A stretch of 6,000 nucleotides of DNA from an uncultured bacterium. Its GTDB lineage: Bacteria > Verrucomicrobiota > Lentisphaeria > Oligosphaerales > Oligosphaeraceae. This document shows, one piece after another, positions 1 to 5,631 of the stretch (within the stretch, counting starts at the first letter, position 1; every line of letters begins with the position of its first letter). The position numbers and the translations under genes are program-made. Below the pieces are notes generated by a model. That model had not been told where the DNA came from. It was given only the letters and a program-made list of their open reading frames with translations, and searched no databases. The stretch lies in NCBI GenBank assembly GCA_902783355.1, contig CACZQQ010000054.1, forward strand, positions 1 to 6,000, read 5' to 3'.

Positions 1-1853
1 AGGAAGCCCAGCAGGTCGTCCAGCTTGCGCGGGAATTCGACGGTGACGGGCTGCAGGCGGATGGCGTCGCCGCGGATGAACTGCTTGAACTCGTCGGGAT
101 TGATTTCGCCAAGTCCCTTGAATCGCGTGATTTCGCAATCGCGGCCGATTTCGGCGGCGGCCTGGTCGCGTTCCGCCTCGCTGTAGCAGTAGATGGGCTT
201 GTGCTTCTTGCTGCGGACGCGGAAGAGCGGCGTCTCCAGAATGAAGAGATGTTCGGAGGAGACCAGCTGCGGGAAGAAGGTGAGGAAGAAGGTGAGGAGG
301 AGGATTCGGATGTGGAAGCCGTCGGTATCGGCATCGGTGGCGATGACGACCTTGCCGTAGCGCAGGTTGTCGAGGTTGTCCTCCATGCCGAGGGCGCGCA
401 TGATGCCGTAGAGCTCCTCGTTCTTGTAGATGATCTCCTTCGAGAGGCCGTAGCAGTTCTCGACCTTGCCGCGGAGGGCGAAGACGGCCTGCGTCTCGGC
501 GTCCCGCGAGGCGGAGACGGAACCGGCGGCGGAGTCGCCCTCTGTCAGGAAGATCATGGAATCAAGGCACTTCTGCTTGTCCGCCTCCTTGCGTTTGGAA
601 TCCATCTCGTTGAAATGGAACTTGCATTCGCGCAGCTTGTCGATCTTGATGGCGGACTTGGCGGCCAGCTCCTTGGCCCCCTTCCGGATGTTCTGGATCT
701 GCTTGCGGACGCTCTCGTTCTTGCTGATCTTCTCAAAGATGGCCGTCTTGACGTCGGGATGCTTGAAAAGATAGGCGACGATGGCCGCCTTCACCTCGTT
801 GACAATGGGCGTGCGCACCTCCGTGTTGCCCAGCCGGTTCTTCGTCTGCGATTCGAAGATGGGGTCTTGAAGCCGGATGGCGATGGCGCCGGCGATGCCG
901 CCGCGGATGTCGTCGCTGTCAAATTGCTTGTCCTTGGGCGCCAACTCGTTGATGCCCTTGACAATGCCCTCGCGGAAGGCGGAGAGATGAGTGCCGCCAT
1001 CGTTGGTGTACTGCGTATTGACGAAAGAGTAATAGTTTTCGCCGGAGGAGTTGGTATGGCAGAAGGCGAACTCAAGATTGTCGGTCTTGAAATGGATGAT
1101 GTCGTAGAGGGCATTGTGCTCCAGCTTGTTCTCCAGAAGATCAAGCAACCCTCTGCGGGAGTAGTATTTGGTGCCATTGTACTCCATGGAGAGGCCGGCG
1201 TTGAGCCACGCATAGTGCTGCATGCGCCTCTCCACGAACTTGTTCTCGAAATGATAGCCGGGGAAGATCTGGCGTGAGGGCACGAAGGAGATCTGCGTGC
1301 CATCGGGTTCGGCGGTCTTGCCATGGCGCTCGCTGACAAAGGCGCCCTCGCGGAAGAGGACCGACTTCATCTTGCCGCCACGCCAGGAGGTCGCCTCGAA
1401 CTCTTCCGAGAGGAAGTTGACCGCCTTCAGGCCGACGCCGTTCATGCCGATGGAACTTGAGAAGACGCGCGGCTTGCCGTCCTCCCCCGTGTCGAATTTG
1501 CCGCCCGTGTTGATCTTGGAGACACAGTCCTTCAGCTTGTCCAGCGGAATTCCGCGCCCGAAGTCGCGCACGGTCACGCGGCTCTCCTCGGTGATGGTGA
1601 CGACAATCTTCCGGCCCGCCCCCATGAGGAACTCGTCGATGGAATTGTCCACGACCTCCTTCAGGAGGACGTAGATGCCGTCGTCGTTGTGCTCGCCGTT
1701 GCCGAGTCGCCCGATGTACATGCCCGGGCGCTGTCGGATATGCTCCAGTTCGCTGAGGCTCTTGATGGCCTCCGACGTATACTGGGCGGCATTGGGGGCC
1801 GGCCCCTGGAAGTCCAGCGTGCCGGCCTGGCTGTCATTCTTCTCTTCTGCCAT
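1..1853 (-). CDS. parE: DNA topoisomerase IV/gyrase subunit B (ATPase subunit), 3' end cut by window edge
   Basis: This is the ATP-binding subunit of a type IIA topoisomerase, which with its A subunit passes one DNA duplex through another to decatenate or relax DNA. 617 complete codons are present and the protein runs off the left edge. The GHKL ATPase domain comes first: RPGMYIG at 42-48, the catalytic Glu66 and Asn70 in [13 protein letters not shown], and Asp97 in the DFGRGIP motif. The transducer domain follows. The TOPRIM domain has its metal-binding Glu438 in [10 protein letters not shown] and the acidic triad D507, D509, D511 in DADTDG. The C-terminal part (FKGLGEIN, then [10 protein letters not shown]) suggests only a few dozen residues are missing, so it is the short form without the large insert of enterobacterial GyrB. 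The early [26 protein letters not shown] pattern resembles the topoisomerase IV B subunits of Bacteroidota and PVC bacteria, so parE is preferred, but gyrB cannot be excluded. The start ATG has only a weak purine-rich ribosome site (AGAAGCGAAGA). A partner A-subunit gene would be expected just beyond the left edge. Confidence 0.93.
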   Translation of the reverse strand, partial: [617 protein letters not shown]

Positions 1854-1867
1854 TCTTCGCTTCTACA

Positions 1868-1892
1868 TGTACAATGTACAGTACAATGTACA
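1868..1892. repeat. GTAC-rich tandem repeat upstream of parE, possible operator
   Basis: A 12-base unit, GTACAATGTACA, occurs twice in exact tandem (1869-1880 and 1881-1892), preceded by a T that completes a third TGTACA. This gives three self-complementary TGTACA hexamers (1868-1873, 1875-1880, 1887-1892) and four GTAC cores spaced 7, 5 and 7 bp apart. It fills most of the 43-bp gap between the zinc-ribbon stop codon and the topoisomerase start, ending 15 bp before the parE ATG. The symmetry of each half is typical of a site bound by a dimeric regulator, and the two copies could seat two dimers. No regulator is identifiable from the sequence, and a role in translation through RNA pairing is also possible. 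Confidence 0.5.
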
Positions 1893-1896
1893 ATTC

Positions 1897-2271
1897 CTAT
1901 TTCTTCTTGCGGCGGGAGGAGCTGCGGCCGCCGAAAGCGCCGCCGCTGCGGCGACGCTTGCCGCCGGAGGGACCTTCCTCGGCCGCCGCCTCGTCGTCGT
2001 CGTCCAGCGGGAAGTCGTCCTCGTTGTTCAGTTCGTCGAGGATGTCGGGCTGCATGATGTCGTCGCCCATGTATTCATCTTCGTTGTCGTTCTCGTCGCT
2101 GTAGGCGCCGTCCATGTCGCCCATGTCCTCGGCCTCCTCGTCGAACATCTTGCCGAATTTGGACTCCATGACCAGCTGGCCGCACTCGGGGCAGAAGCCG
2201 TCCTCGGCCTCCACCTCGCTGATTTTCACCTTGCAGTCGCAATGCGGGCAACGGGTATATTCGCCTGCCAT
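1897..2271 (-). CDS. Small zinc-ribbon protein with acidic linker and basic tail, function unknown
   Basis: I do not recognise this 124-residue protein as a named family. It has three parts. The first 35 residues form a likely zinc ribbon with two Cys pairs, CPHC at 8-11 and CPEC at about 28-31, separated by a short strand-forming stretch (KVKISEVEAEDGF). Residues from about 40 to 100 are dominated by Asp and Glu, including a run of five acidic residues (DDDDE), and are probably disordered. The last 20 or so residues are Gly/Ser/Arg-rich and end in RRKKK. The chosen ATG has a good ribosome site, GGGAGG at 2282-2287, 10 bases upstream. An in-frame extension to 2394 is possible but lacks such a site and reads as non-coding. 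The gene lies 43 bp upstream of the topoisomerase subunit gene, so co-transcription is likely. The acidic-then-basic layout suggests binding to nucleic acid or to basic proteins, but that is inference. Confidence 0.82.
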   Translation of the reverse strand: MAGEYTRCPHCDCKVKISEVEAEDGFCPECGQLVMESKFGKMFDEEAEDMGDMDGAYSDENDNEDEYMGDDIMQPDILDELNNEDDFPLDDDDEAAAEEGPSGGKRRRSGGAFGGRSSSRRKKK

Positions 2272-2403
2272 GGTTGGAATGCCTCCCTGAATTGTGGAAC
2301 TTGTAATGTGGTTCTTGCCGCCCCCAGGCGGTAATTTCGCGTAATCTACCCCGCCAACCGGATTTCGCCACCTCCGGAAGGCGCGGATGTGCAATTTTCC
2401 GTC
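2272..2403 (-). other. Intergenic gap between thioesterase and zinc-ribbon genes
   Basis: These 132 bp contain the ribosome site of the zinc-ribbon gene and a short GC hairpin (CCGCC, loop TGGG, GGCGG on the minus strand, about 2319-2332). No T-run follows the hairpin on the minus strand, so it is not a convincing terminator. I found no promoter with both boxes at proper spacing. Whether the zinc-ribbon gene has its own promoter or is reached by read-through is undecided. Confidence 0.4.
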
Positions 2404-2799
2404 TTACAGGCCCAGGCGTGCCGTCATCTCCGCCGGCGGCCGCACGGGGCGGCCGCTCTTCAGGTCGATGAAGACATGCACCGTCCATCCGTCGGCCAAG
2501 AGGGTCTCGCCGCGCCAGACCGTGCATTCGACCTTCAGGCGCAGGCCCTTCGCCTCCGCCAGGCGCGCCTTGATGGTCAGCAGGTCGTCGTAGCGGGCGG
2601 GGGCGTGGTAGCTGGCATGGGCCTCGATGACGGGAAGCCCGACGCCCAGGGCCTCCAGCTCCTTGTAGGTGAAGCCAAGCCCCCGCATCAGCTCGTTGCG
2701 GCCGCGCTCGAAGTAGGTCAGATAGTTGCCGTAGTAGACGAAGCCCATCTGGTCCGTGTCGGCATACGGCACGCGGTATTGCAGAACCCCTTCGGTCAT
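2404..2799 (-). CDS. YbgC/FadM-type acyl-CoA thioesterase (hotdog fold)
   Basis: This 131-residue protein matches the usual length and layout of the 4-hydroxybenzoyl-CoA thioesterase-like hotdog family, which hydrolyses acyl-CoA thioesters in the cytoplasm. The N-terminal signature YADTDQMGFVYYGNYLTYFERGR (split here as YADTDQMGFVYY and GNYLTYFERGR, residues 12-34) carries the expected catalytic Asp, here Asp16, aligned by eye with Asp18 of E. coli YbgC. The rest follows the family pattern: a hydrophobic helix (ELMRGLGFTYKELEALG), then the strands VIEAHASYHAPARYDDLLTIKARL and LRLKVECTVWRGETLLADG. The start is well supported by AGGAG at 2804-2808, four bases before the ATG. The upstream hydrolase-like gene stops at 2810, leaving a 10-bp gap, so the two are almost certainly translated from one message. 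No tol-pal genes adjoin it, unlike E. coli ybgC. Substrate cannot be told, and FadM-like or menaquinone-pathway activities are alternatives. Confidence 0.9.
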   Translation of the reverse strand: MTEGVLQYRVPYADTDQMGFVYYGNYLTYFERGRNELMRGLGFTYKELEALGVGLPVIEAHASYHAPARYDDLLTIKARLAEAKGLRLKVECTVWRGETLLADGWTVHVFIDLKSGRPVRPPAEMTARLGL

Positions 2800-2809
2800 C
2801 GCGCTCCTG

Positions 2810-4339
2810 TCACTTGGCGGCGCCGATGTAGAGTTCGACCCAGTCGACTGTCACGCTGCCGCCATGCGGATAGCGGATGTCGATGACGTTGCCCTCGGTG
2901 GTCAGCGTGCCGGCGGGGACGGCGTAGCACTGGTACTGCTTGATCCGCTGCGGATAGCCGTAGCCGCCCGGATGGTTTCCCTTCGGCAGCAGGACGCCGT
3001 TGAGGCGCACCTCGGGCACCTTGCCGTCGGGGAAGGAGTTCTCCGTGGCGACGATGAGCTGCACGTTGCGGCCCGGCTCCGGGCGGGTGCCGATGTTGAG
3101 GCGCAGCTGCTGGAAGCCGCCGTCGACGGTGATGGGCAGCGGCCTGTAGTTGTAGCCCGCGCGGGTCGCGTCGCAGTAGCTCAGGAGGGTCCGGCGGATC
3201 TGGGCGGCGTTCAGCGCGGGATTGGCCAGGCGCTTGTAGTGCTCGATGTTGTTGCCGAAGTGGTTGAAGGTGTAGATGCCGTCCGCGCCGCGGGCGTAGT
3301 AGAGGTTGGCCAGCGCGTAGTCGAAGGGGGCGCCGAAGGCCTGCGGCCAGTAGGGCGGCGAGGGCTGGTTGCCCGACTCCACGCACGGCGTCAGCAATGC
3401 CCTGTCGGCGATGATCTTGCGCCAGATGTGCACGGGCACGTCGTCCCAGTTGCTGCAGAAGAAGACGGTGGGGGTCACGATGTCCACGAGGCCCTCGTCC
3501 AGCCACGCCTCCACGTCGAAGCCGCGCCCGTAGGCGTCCCGCGGGTCGGCGGGCACGCGCACCGCCACGCCGACCTTGTGGCCGACGGCGGCGGCCTTCT
3601 CGTTGCAGCGGAAGCGCACCTCGCGGACGAATTCGGTCAGCAGGGGGGCGTCGTCGATCTCGTGGCCATAGCGGAAGACCTGGCAGAAGCGCATGAAGTC
3701 CAGCTCGATGCCGTCGCAGTCGTAGCGCTCCAGCAGTTCGGCGATGACGTCCATGTAGAGCTTGCGGACTTCGGGATGGGCGTAGTCCAGCTGGCGCGCG
3801 TTCCAGTTCTTGCCGTAGTAGGTGTTCAGCCAGAACTCGTGGTGCTGCTTCCACAGGTCGCACATCATGTAGCCGTCGTCGTCGTCCGCGCCGTGCACGT
3901 CGTTCATGCGGACGCTGATCCACGGCGAGACGCCCGCCTCGCGGGCCTGCCTGATCCAGACGGAGAAGACATCCTTCTCAAGGCCGGCCGTCTGCATCGC
4001 CTGCATCCGGTCGTACATCTTCGAAGTGCGCTCCGGCAGCGCCTTGCCCTTGTAGGCCAGCAGCCCGTCCGCGTTGCGCTCGAAGACCGTCCAGGCCGGA
4101 CGCAGCACCTTGCTGTCGTAGCTGGCCATCTGCCCCTGCGGGTTCAGCATCAGGATCTTGAGGTTCTCGCTGCCGGTCTCCAGATAGCGGGCGAGGTACT
4201 TGCGCGCCCCCGCCTCGTCGGCGGAGTAGCTCTCCTCGATGAAATACTGCGTGCAGTCCTCGTTGTGGATGACGAAGCCGCCGAAGGCCGTGGCTACGCA
4301 CAGGAGAGACGCCAAGGCAAGGAGGATCTTGTTAACCAT
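2810..4339 (-). CDS. Secreted glycoside-hydrolase-like TIM-barrel protein (GHL10-like)
   Basis: The 509-residue product begins with a Sec signal peptide (MVNKILLALASLLCVATAFG, cleavage near residue 20), so it should act in the periplasm or outside the cell. Residues from about 22 to 380 look like a TIM barrel of the GHL10/DUF4985-like type common in Bacteroidota and PVC bacteria. Supporting motifs are SPWISVRMNDVH at 138-149, LDYAHPEVRKLYMDVIAEL at 184-202, DGIELDFMRF at 209-218, DIVTPTVF at 286-293 and GADGIYTFNHFGNN at 351-364. Glu212 and Asp214 in the DGIELDF strand are the best candidates for catalytic acids. Residues from about 400 to the end (VDGGFQQLRLNIG to VDWVELYIG) are strand-rich and look like a C-terminal beta-sandwich, perhaps a carbohydrate-binding module. 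The substrate is unknown. I chose the ATG at 4339 because GGGGTG lies just upstream; a GTG at 4345 would add two residues. A secreted sugar-active enzyme behind a prepilin-like gene is a recurring arrangement in Lentisphaerota-type genomes (general impression, not checked). Confidence 0.83.
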   Translation of the reverse strand: MVNKILLALASLLCVATAFGGFVIHNEDCTQYFIEESYSADEAGARKYLARYLETGSENLKILMLNPQGQMASYDSKVLRPAWTVFERNADGLLAYKGKALPERTSKMYDRMQAMQTAGLEKDVFSVWIRQAREAGVSPWISVRMNDVHGADDDDGYMMCDLWKQHHEFWLNTYYGKNWNARQLDYAHPEVRKLYMDVIAELLERYDCDGIELDFMRFCQVFRYGHEIDDAPLLTEFVREVRFRCNEKAAAVGHKVGVAVRVPADPRDAYGRGFDVEAWLDEGLVDIVTPTVFFCSNWDDVPVHIWRKIIADRALLTPCVESGNQPSPPYWPQAFGAPFDYALANLYYARGADGIYTFNHFGNNIEHYKRLANPALNAAQIRRTLLSYCDATRAGYNYRPLPITVDGGFQQLRLNIGTRPEPGRNVQLIVATENSFPDGKVPEVRLNGVLLPKGNHPGGYGYPQRIKQYQCYAVPAGTLTTEGNVIDIRYPHGGSVTVDWVELYIGAAK

Positions 4340-4360
4340 TTGCACCCCAAGCAGTTAGCA

Positions 4361-4400
4361 TTAACAAGGAAAGGCCTGCCCGACAGACGTCGGACAGGCC
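4361..4400 (-). terminator. Intrinsic terminator after the prepilin-like gene
   Basis: On the minus strand GGCCTGTCCGAC and GTCGGGCAGGCC (4400-4389 and 4384-4373) form a 12-bp stem with a GTCT loop. One pair is a U-G wobble in the minus-strand RNA, while the plus-strand RNA would have a C-A mismatch, so the structure is better formed on the minus strand. A T-rich but interrupted tail, TTTCCTTGTTAA, follows. The hairpin sits 20 bp beyond the prepilin stop codon and ends 33 bp before the hydrolase-like start, so it may work as a partial terminator that makes prepilin message more abundant than the downstream genes. Confidence 0.8.
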
Positions 4401-4420
4401 GTGGATGAATCAGCGCGTCA

Positions 4421-5188
4421 TTAGATGGAGATGTTGGACCAGCCTTCGCTGCCATCGCCACTGCCGATGAAGATGTAGAGGTGGTTGGTGTCGTAGTCCT
4501 TCTTGTTGTCCTTCATCAGGGCGGCCCACTCCTGCGGCATCATGCCGGCGGCATGGCCGTCGAGGAAGTTCATGTTGACGCGGCCTTCGTGGATGGCGGC
4601 CTTGTCGTTGTTCCAGCCGTCGATGCAGTAGGTGTTCGACTTGGTGCCGAAGGAGGCACGGCCCTCGCGGGTGGAGTCGAAGTTGAAGAAGACGTCGGAG
4701 GGGCTCGAGGCCATGCCGCCGTTCACCCACACCTGCGGCAGGTTGCTGGAGCCGGAGCCGTCCGCGCCGGCGGTGTAGAGGCCCTTGCGGTAGTACATGC
4801 GGCCTTCGGCGTTGGCGGCGCTGTCCACGATCTGCGAGCCGTAGCCGGAGTAGTGCTCCGTGCCGATGACGTTCTTGACGCCAATCATCGGGCAGTTGCC
4901 TGCGCCGTTGAACTGGAGATACTCGTGGGAGACCAGCCAGCCGTGCCACCAGTGCAGCGTCGCGCCCAGCTTGGTGTAGTAGAAGCCGCCGGCGTTCAGG
5001 GGCAGCCAGGTGTTGCTGTCTTCGCTGTACATGGCCTCGGCCAGGGCGCACTGCTTCAGGTTGCTGATGCAGCTGATGGAACGGGCCTTGGCGCGGGCCT
5101 TCGCCAGCGCGGGCAGCAGCATCGCCGCCAGAATCGCGATGATGGCGATGACGACGAGCAATTCAATCAGGGTGAACGACTTCTTCAT
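4421..5188 (-). CDS. Prepilin-type N-terminal cleavage/methylation protein with H-X9-DG motif
   Basis: This 255-residue protein belongs to the large family of type IV pilin/type II pseudopilin-like proteins of PVC bacteria. The class III signal is short: leader MKKS, then FTLIE, with Glu9 at mature position 5, followed by the hydrophobic helix [19 protein letters not shown] to about residue 29. The residue before the cleavage point is Ser rather than the usual Gly, which is common in this subgroup. The helix continues into an Ala/Lys/Arg stretch and the typical [12 protein letters not shown] segment at 39-50. The globular part is Gly/Asn/Trp-rich. Near the C-terminus H200, nine residues, then D210-G211 form the H-X9-DG motif ([14 protein letters not shown]). 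Such proteins are thought to be processed by a prepilin peptidase and anchored in the inner membrane, perhaps assembling a pseudopilus, but individual roles are unknown. The ATG has AAAGGAG at 5199-5205, ten bases upstream. A strong promoter precedes it and a terminator follows, consistent with high expression. Confidence 0.94.
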   Translation of the reverse strand: MKKSFTLIELLVVIAIIAILAAMLLPALAKARAKARSISCISNLKQCALAEAMYSEDSNTWLPLNAGGFYYTKLGATLHWWHGWLVSHEYLQFNGAGNCPMIGVKNVIGTEHYSGYGSQIVDSAANAEGRMYYRKGLYTAGADGSGSSNLPQVWVNGGMASSPSDVFFNFDSTREGRASFGTKSNTYCIDGWNNDKAAIHEGRVNMNFLDGHAAGMMPQEWAALMKDNKKDYDTNHLYIFIGSGDGSEGWSNISI

Positions 5189-5286
5189 GTTCTCTTCTCT
5201 CCTTTGTTGGGTTACGCTCGAAGAGAGGCAACCCTGCGGCTACCCCCCCCGAATTTTCTGTTGCGATGAATCCGTCTTCGGGATTC
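5189..5286 (-). promoter_or_regulatory. Structured 5' leader of the prepilin message
   Basis: The predicted transcript begins near 5286 and carries about 98 nt before the start codon. Its very first bases form a hairpin, GAATCC with GGATTC around a seven-base loop (5286-5268). It then contains a run of eight G residues (5250-5243) and a second possible stem, GGGTT with AACCC (5234-5230 and 5213-5209), just before the ribosome site AAAGGAG. A TCTCTTC stretch within that second loop is complementary to GAAGAGA between the ribosome site and the ATG, an alternative pairing that would cover the start region. Whether these structures regulate translation is inference. Confidence 0.5.
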
Positions 5287-5292
5287 TGACAT

Positions 5293-5321
5293 ATTATAGG
5301 CCATCCGCGACGAAAAATCAA
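5293..5321 (-). promoter_or_regulatory. Sigma70-type promoter for the prepilin-like gene
   Basis: On the minus strand the -35 box TTGATT (5321-5316) and a perfect -10 box TATAAT (5298-5293) are separated by exactly 17 bp. The predicted start is at 5287 or 5286. This is the clearest promoter in the window and lies in an AT-richer pocket of an otherwise GC-rich region. It probably drives the prepilin-like gene and, through read-through, the hydrolase-like and thioesterase genes. Confidence 0.82.
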
Positions 5322-5349
5322 GCCGCGAATGCATTTTTCTCTTTTTTCA

Positions 5350-5458
5350 TGAACGCAGAACGCCCCCAGGAGGCTGGAGGCCTGATGGGGGCGCGAAGCA
5401 TTGAAGATGGAGGCGCGGGGGCGCGGGACGGGGGCGGGAGGAGCCCCCGCAGGCCCTG
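5350..5458. repeat. GC-rich, repeat-like non-coding stretch
   Basis: No convincing gene is present. The stretch contains an inverted pair CGCCCCC/GGGGGCG (near 5361-5393), a perfect tandem of GGCGCGGG (5412-5419 and 5420-5427), and a hairpin GGGGGC-GCCCCC (5430-5435 and 5443-5448) around a seven-base loop. A 37-codon plus-strand frame (5349-5462) exists but has no ribosome site or recognisable product. It lies directly against the left end of the fold-back element and may be part of the same dispersed repeat. None of the hairpins is followed by a T-run. Confidence 0.45.
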
Positions 5459-5622
5459 CTAGCAGGGTTTGACTTTAATCCATTAACAATTGCGTTGGAG
5501 TTTTGGAGATGATTTTTCGTGATTTGAGCCGCGCGTGCACTCGCACGTAAGGCGAAAAGCGCGAAACAATCAGCCCAAAAGAACAATGCAAGTGCAAGCG
5601 GATTAAAGTCAAACACTACTAG
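5459..5622. mobile_element. 164-bp fold-back element with terminal inverted repeats, MITE-like
   Basis: The left end (5459-5481) and right end (5600-5622) are 23-bp inverted repeats with two mismatches; the inner 15 bp, GTTTGACTTTAATCC and its complement, match perfectly. The symmetry continues inward. The centre is CGTGC-ACTC-GCACG (5534-5547), and its midpoint is exactly that of the terminal repeats. By hand count, without gaps, about 55 of 80 opposed positions are complementary, so the whole element can fold into one long imperfect hairpin. A TA dinucleotide lies near each edge (5460-5461 and 5620-5621), as expected for insertion by an IS630/Tc1-mariner type transposase, though TA is a weak sign by itself. 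There is no transposase gene inside. It starts 9 bp beyond the cysK stop codon and lies about 140 bp upstream of the prepilin promoter. Alternatives are a structured non-coding RNA or a transcriptional barrier between the two units. Confidence 0.65.
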
Positions 5623-5631
5623 GGACCGTCT

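Noticed and set aside
273..296. Exact 12-bp tandem repeat GAAGAAGGTGAG inside parE
   Set aside because: It encodes the LTFFLTFFP stretch expected for this family after the TOPRIM acidic triad, so the repeat follows from protein sequence.
201..1277. 358-codon plus-strand frame antisense to parE
   Set aside because: It is a shadow of the topoisomerase gene, which carries all family motifs on the minus strand.
2272..2394. N-terminal extension of the zinc-ribbon protein
   Set aside because: The extra 41 residues lack a ribosome site at their start and show no family-like sequence, while the internal ATG has a well-placed GGGAGG.
2756..4408. Long open frame of 550 codons on the plus strand, antisense to the hydrolase-like gene
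   Set aside because: Its translation is Val/Ala/Asp/Gly/His-rich without domain motifs, as expected for the reverse of a GC-rich gene. The minus-strand product has a signal peptide and coherent motifs.
4481..5269. 262-codon plus-strand frame antisense to the prepilin-like gene
   Set aside because: It is low-complexity, Val/Ala-rich and has no recognisable motif; the opposite strand encodes a clear family member.
5349..5462. Possible 37-residue plus-strand peptide
   Set aside because: There is no ribosome site, the composition is Gly/Arg-biased from GC repeats, and the stop lies within the fold-back element edge.
5347..5616. 89-codon minus-strand frame across the fold-back element
   Set aside because: Its similar end segments (FDFNP and LKSNP) simply reflect the inverted repeats read in frame. 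There is no ribosome site and the composition is unlike that of neighbouring genes.
5459..5622. Integron attC site
   Set aside because: The ends do not match the RYYYAAC and GTTRRRY core sites, the arm length is at or above the usual range, and there is no integrase or cassette array.
5459..5622. Ordinary rho-independent terminator of cysK
   Set aside because: The hairpin is very long and imperfect and no T-run follows on the minus strand. It may still impede transcription, but it lacks the standard form.
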